A DNA stretch of 64,000 bases from Micromonospora halophytica (GTDB lineage Bacteria; Actinomycetota; Actinomycetes; Mycobacteriales; Micromonosporaceae), in the NCBI RefSeq assembly GCF_900090245.1, contig NZ_FMDN01000004.1, positions 266,169 through 330,168 on the forward strand, given 5' to 3'. Below are positions 62,639 to 64,000 of the stretch, piece after piece. Below the pieces are notes generated by a model that worked only from the letters and a program-made list of their open reading frames with translations, did no database searches and was not told the origin of the DNA. The number at the start of each line of letters is the position of its first letter. Positions within the stretch are counted from its first letter, which is position 1. The position numbers and the translations under genes were made by a program.

Positions 62639-63957
62639 CCATGACCGTGAAGAACGCCGCGGGGGCGTCGCAGTTGCTGGCCGCACGGCTGCAGATTCCG
62701 CCGATCTCCTACACCCACGCCTCGGGGTCCTGGATCTTCGGCTCCGACGGGCAGCGCTACCTCGACGCGTCCAGTGGAATCGTCAACGTCAACATCGGCC
62801 ACACCCATCCCACCGTGGTCGAGGCGCTGCGGGACCAGGCGGGCATCTGCACGTACGCCAGTCCTGGATCGCTGGTGGCCAGCCACATGGAGCAGCTGGC
62901 CTCGGCCACGGCGAGGGCCGTGCACAGGGTGGACGACCGGGTCATGTTCACCCCCACCGGCACGCACGCCGTCGAGGCCGCCATCGCGTTGGCCAGACTG
63001 GCGCAGCGGTCACGGGGTGAGGTGAGCCGTCACAAGGTGCTGACGGCGTCGCTCGGCTACCACGGCAACAGTGCGTTCGTGCTCGCGTTGTCCGGCCACC
63101 GCTCCCGACGACCGCACGAGGACGACAGCTTCGGCATCGGGCCCGCCTTCGACCCGCCCTACCCCGGTCAGCACCTCGGTTGCCCGTTCCCCGCCTGCCG
63201 GGTCGAGTGCGCGCAGGTCGTGCGCCAGGCCATCCTCGACGCCGGCCCGGAGACCGTCGCCGCGGTGCTGATGGAACCCGTCAACGGCACGACCGGAGGG
63301 GGATACGTCCCGCCGGCCGGATACCTGCGGGCGGTCCGGGCGATCTGCGACGAGTACGGTGTCCTGGTCATCCATGACGAGGTGCTCACCGGCCTGGGCC
63401 GCACCGGACTCCCGCTGGCCTCGCATCACACGACGGACGCGCAAGCGCACATCGTGACGCTGGCGAAGGGGCTCGGAGCCGGAGTCGTCCCACTGGCCGC
63501 GACGATGATCGCACCGGAGCTGGCCGAGGCGATCCTGTCCAGCGGCAGGTGGCTGCCGCTCATGGGGACGATGTCGGCGACTCCGCTGCAGGCACGGGTC
63601 GGGCTCGCGGTGTTGTCCGTGCTGGACGAGCTCGGCGCCCTGGACCGCGACCAGGTACGCGGCGCGCCGGTAGGTCAGCTCGTGGCCGAGGCGACACGGG
63701 ATCTGCCGGTGGTGAAGGATGTGCGTGGCCTCGGCTACTTCCACGGCATCGAGCTGGCCGCGGGCACTGTCGGCGACGCCCTGAAGATCACCAGGAGCAA
63801 CGGCCTGCTGCTGTACCCGTTCGTCGGTTTCCGCCGAGACGGCAGTGGGGAGGGCCTGCTGGTGGCGCCCCCGCTGAACGCCACCGACGCCGACCTGGAC
63901 TTTCTCGGCCAGGAACTGCGCGCGTCGCTGGTCCTGCTCAACGAGCGTGTGAGCTGA
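62635..63957 (+). CDS. Class III (fold type I) PLP aminotransferase
   Basis: A 440-residue omega-aminotransferase-type enzyme. Key parts: WIFGSDGQRYLDASSGIVNV, FTPTGTHAVEAAIALARLAQ, YHGNSAFVLALSGHRSR, the Asp of VLVIHDEVLTGLGRTG that contacts the PLP pyridine, and Lys278 in TLAKGLGAGVVPL that forms the Schiff base. Class III enzymes usually aminate omega positions, beta-keto acids or decarboxylated substrates; deoxysugar aminotransferases are normally DegT-type, so it more likely makes an amino starter or side chain. GTG 62635 overlaps the mini-ORF; ATG 62641 is the alternative. Confidence 0.9.
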   Translation: MTMTVKNAAGASQLLAARLQIPPISYTHASGSWIFGSDGQRYLDASSGIVNVNIGHTHPTVVEALRDQAGICTYASPGSLVASHMEQLASATARAVHRVDDRVMFTPTGTHAVEAAIALARLAQRSRGEVSRHKVLTASLGYHGNSAFVLALSGHRSRRPHEDDSFGIGPAFDPPYPGQHLGCPFPACRVECAQVVRQAILDAGPETVAAVLMEPVNGTTGGGYVPPAGYLRAVRAICDEYGVLVIHDEVLTGLGRTGLPLASHHTTDAQAHIVTLAKGLGAGVVPLAATMIAPELAEAILSSGRWLPLMGTMSATPLQARVGLAVLSVLDELGALDRDQVRGAPVGQLVAEATRDLPVVKDVRGLGYFHGIELAAGTVGDALKITRSNGLLLYPFVGFRRDGSGEGLLVAPPLNATDADLDFLGQELRASLVLLNERVS

Positions 63958-64000
63958 CTCCCGGGTGACAGCGGCGGCGCCGCGGCCGGACCAGCGGCCC

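Noticed and set aside
63965..64000. Possible next gene start (GTG, VTAAAPRPDQRP) at the right edge
   Set aside because: Only 12 codons are visible and no ribosome site precedes it.

Overview
The window is very GC-rich DNA with strongly G/C-biased third codon positions, many GTG starts and constant 4-bp ATGA/GTGA stop-start overlaps. These features, with secreted xylanase and pectate lyase, GH25 and PGRP wall hydrolases, ECF sigma factors and a natural-product cluster, point to a filamentous actinomycete, most likely Micromonosporaceae (a Micromonospora-like chromosome). I see no rRNA, tRNA, CRISPR array or complete insertion sequence.

Layout. 0-7 kb: uronate/pectin catabolism (uronate isomerase running off the left edge, fuconate-type dehydratase, mannitol-dehydrogenase-family reductase, Gfo/Idh oxidoreductase, secreted pectate lyase). 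7-15 kb: small loci: a HATPase gene relic, an HD-domain protein, a secreted barnase-like RNase with barstar, a broken XRE/ImmA-PIN locus fused to a helicase relic, a small GntR regulator, a DivIVA-domain protein, a DUF559 nuclease-like protein and an ECF sigma/YCII pair. 15-21 kb: GH25 lysozyme, PGRP amidase, ArsR/AHSA1 pair, NADAR and NUDIX proteins, GH10-CBM2 xylanase with palindromic operators. 21-28 kb: pgi, a FadR-type regulator with its operator leading a lipid operon (sterol-desaturase family, lysoplasmalogenase), and a PadR/acyl-CoA dehydrogenase operon. 28-33.5 kb: two-component system with a GerMN lipoprotein, STAS, BON and FUSC proteins.

33.5-42.1 kb holds an unusual set. A divergent membrane sulfatase and CDP-alcohol phosphotransferase face a seven-gene run: MDR dehydrogenase, degenerate PTPS-like protein, GT4 glycosyltransferase, methyltransferase, flippase-like membrane protein, GTP cyclohydrolase II and a stand-alone RibD-type reductase. 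I read it as a candidate pathway that diverts GTP-derived pyrimidine or pterin into a methylated, glycosylated product. 42-45 kb: ECF sigma/anti-sigma and a second two-component system. 45.5-51 kb: a copper/thiol stress region (DUF4395, leader-like mini-ORF, thioredoxin, four-helix Csp-like copper protein, SHOCT protein, BNR lipoprotein, CopB-type ATPase with two CsoR-like operators). 51-52.3 kb: a CoA transferase.

52.4 kb to the right edge is one end of a natural-product cluster: LuxR regulator, RebM-like methyltransferase and split transketolase on the minus strand; type II thioesterase, FAD hydroxylase, NDP-hexose 2,3-dehydratase, 3-ketoreductase-like Gfo/Idh protein and class III aminotransferase beyond. 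Two copies of a roughly 73-bp promoter-like element (56.7 and 61.3 kb) precede the two plus-strand transcription units. The genes suggest a 2-deoxygenated, perhaps C2-branched sugar on a polyketide or aromatic core; the core assembly genes must lie beyond the window.
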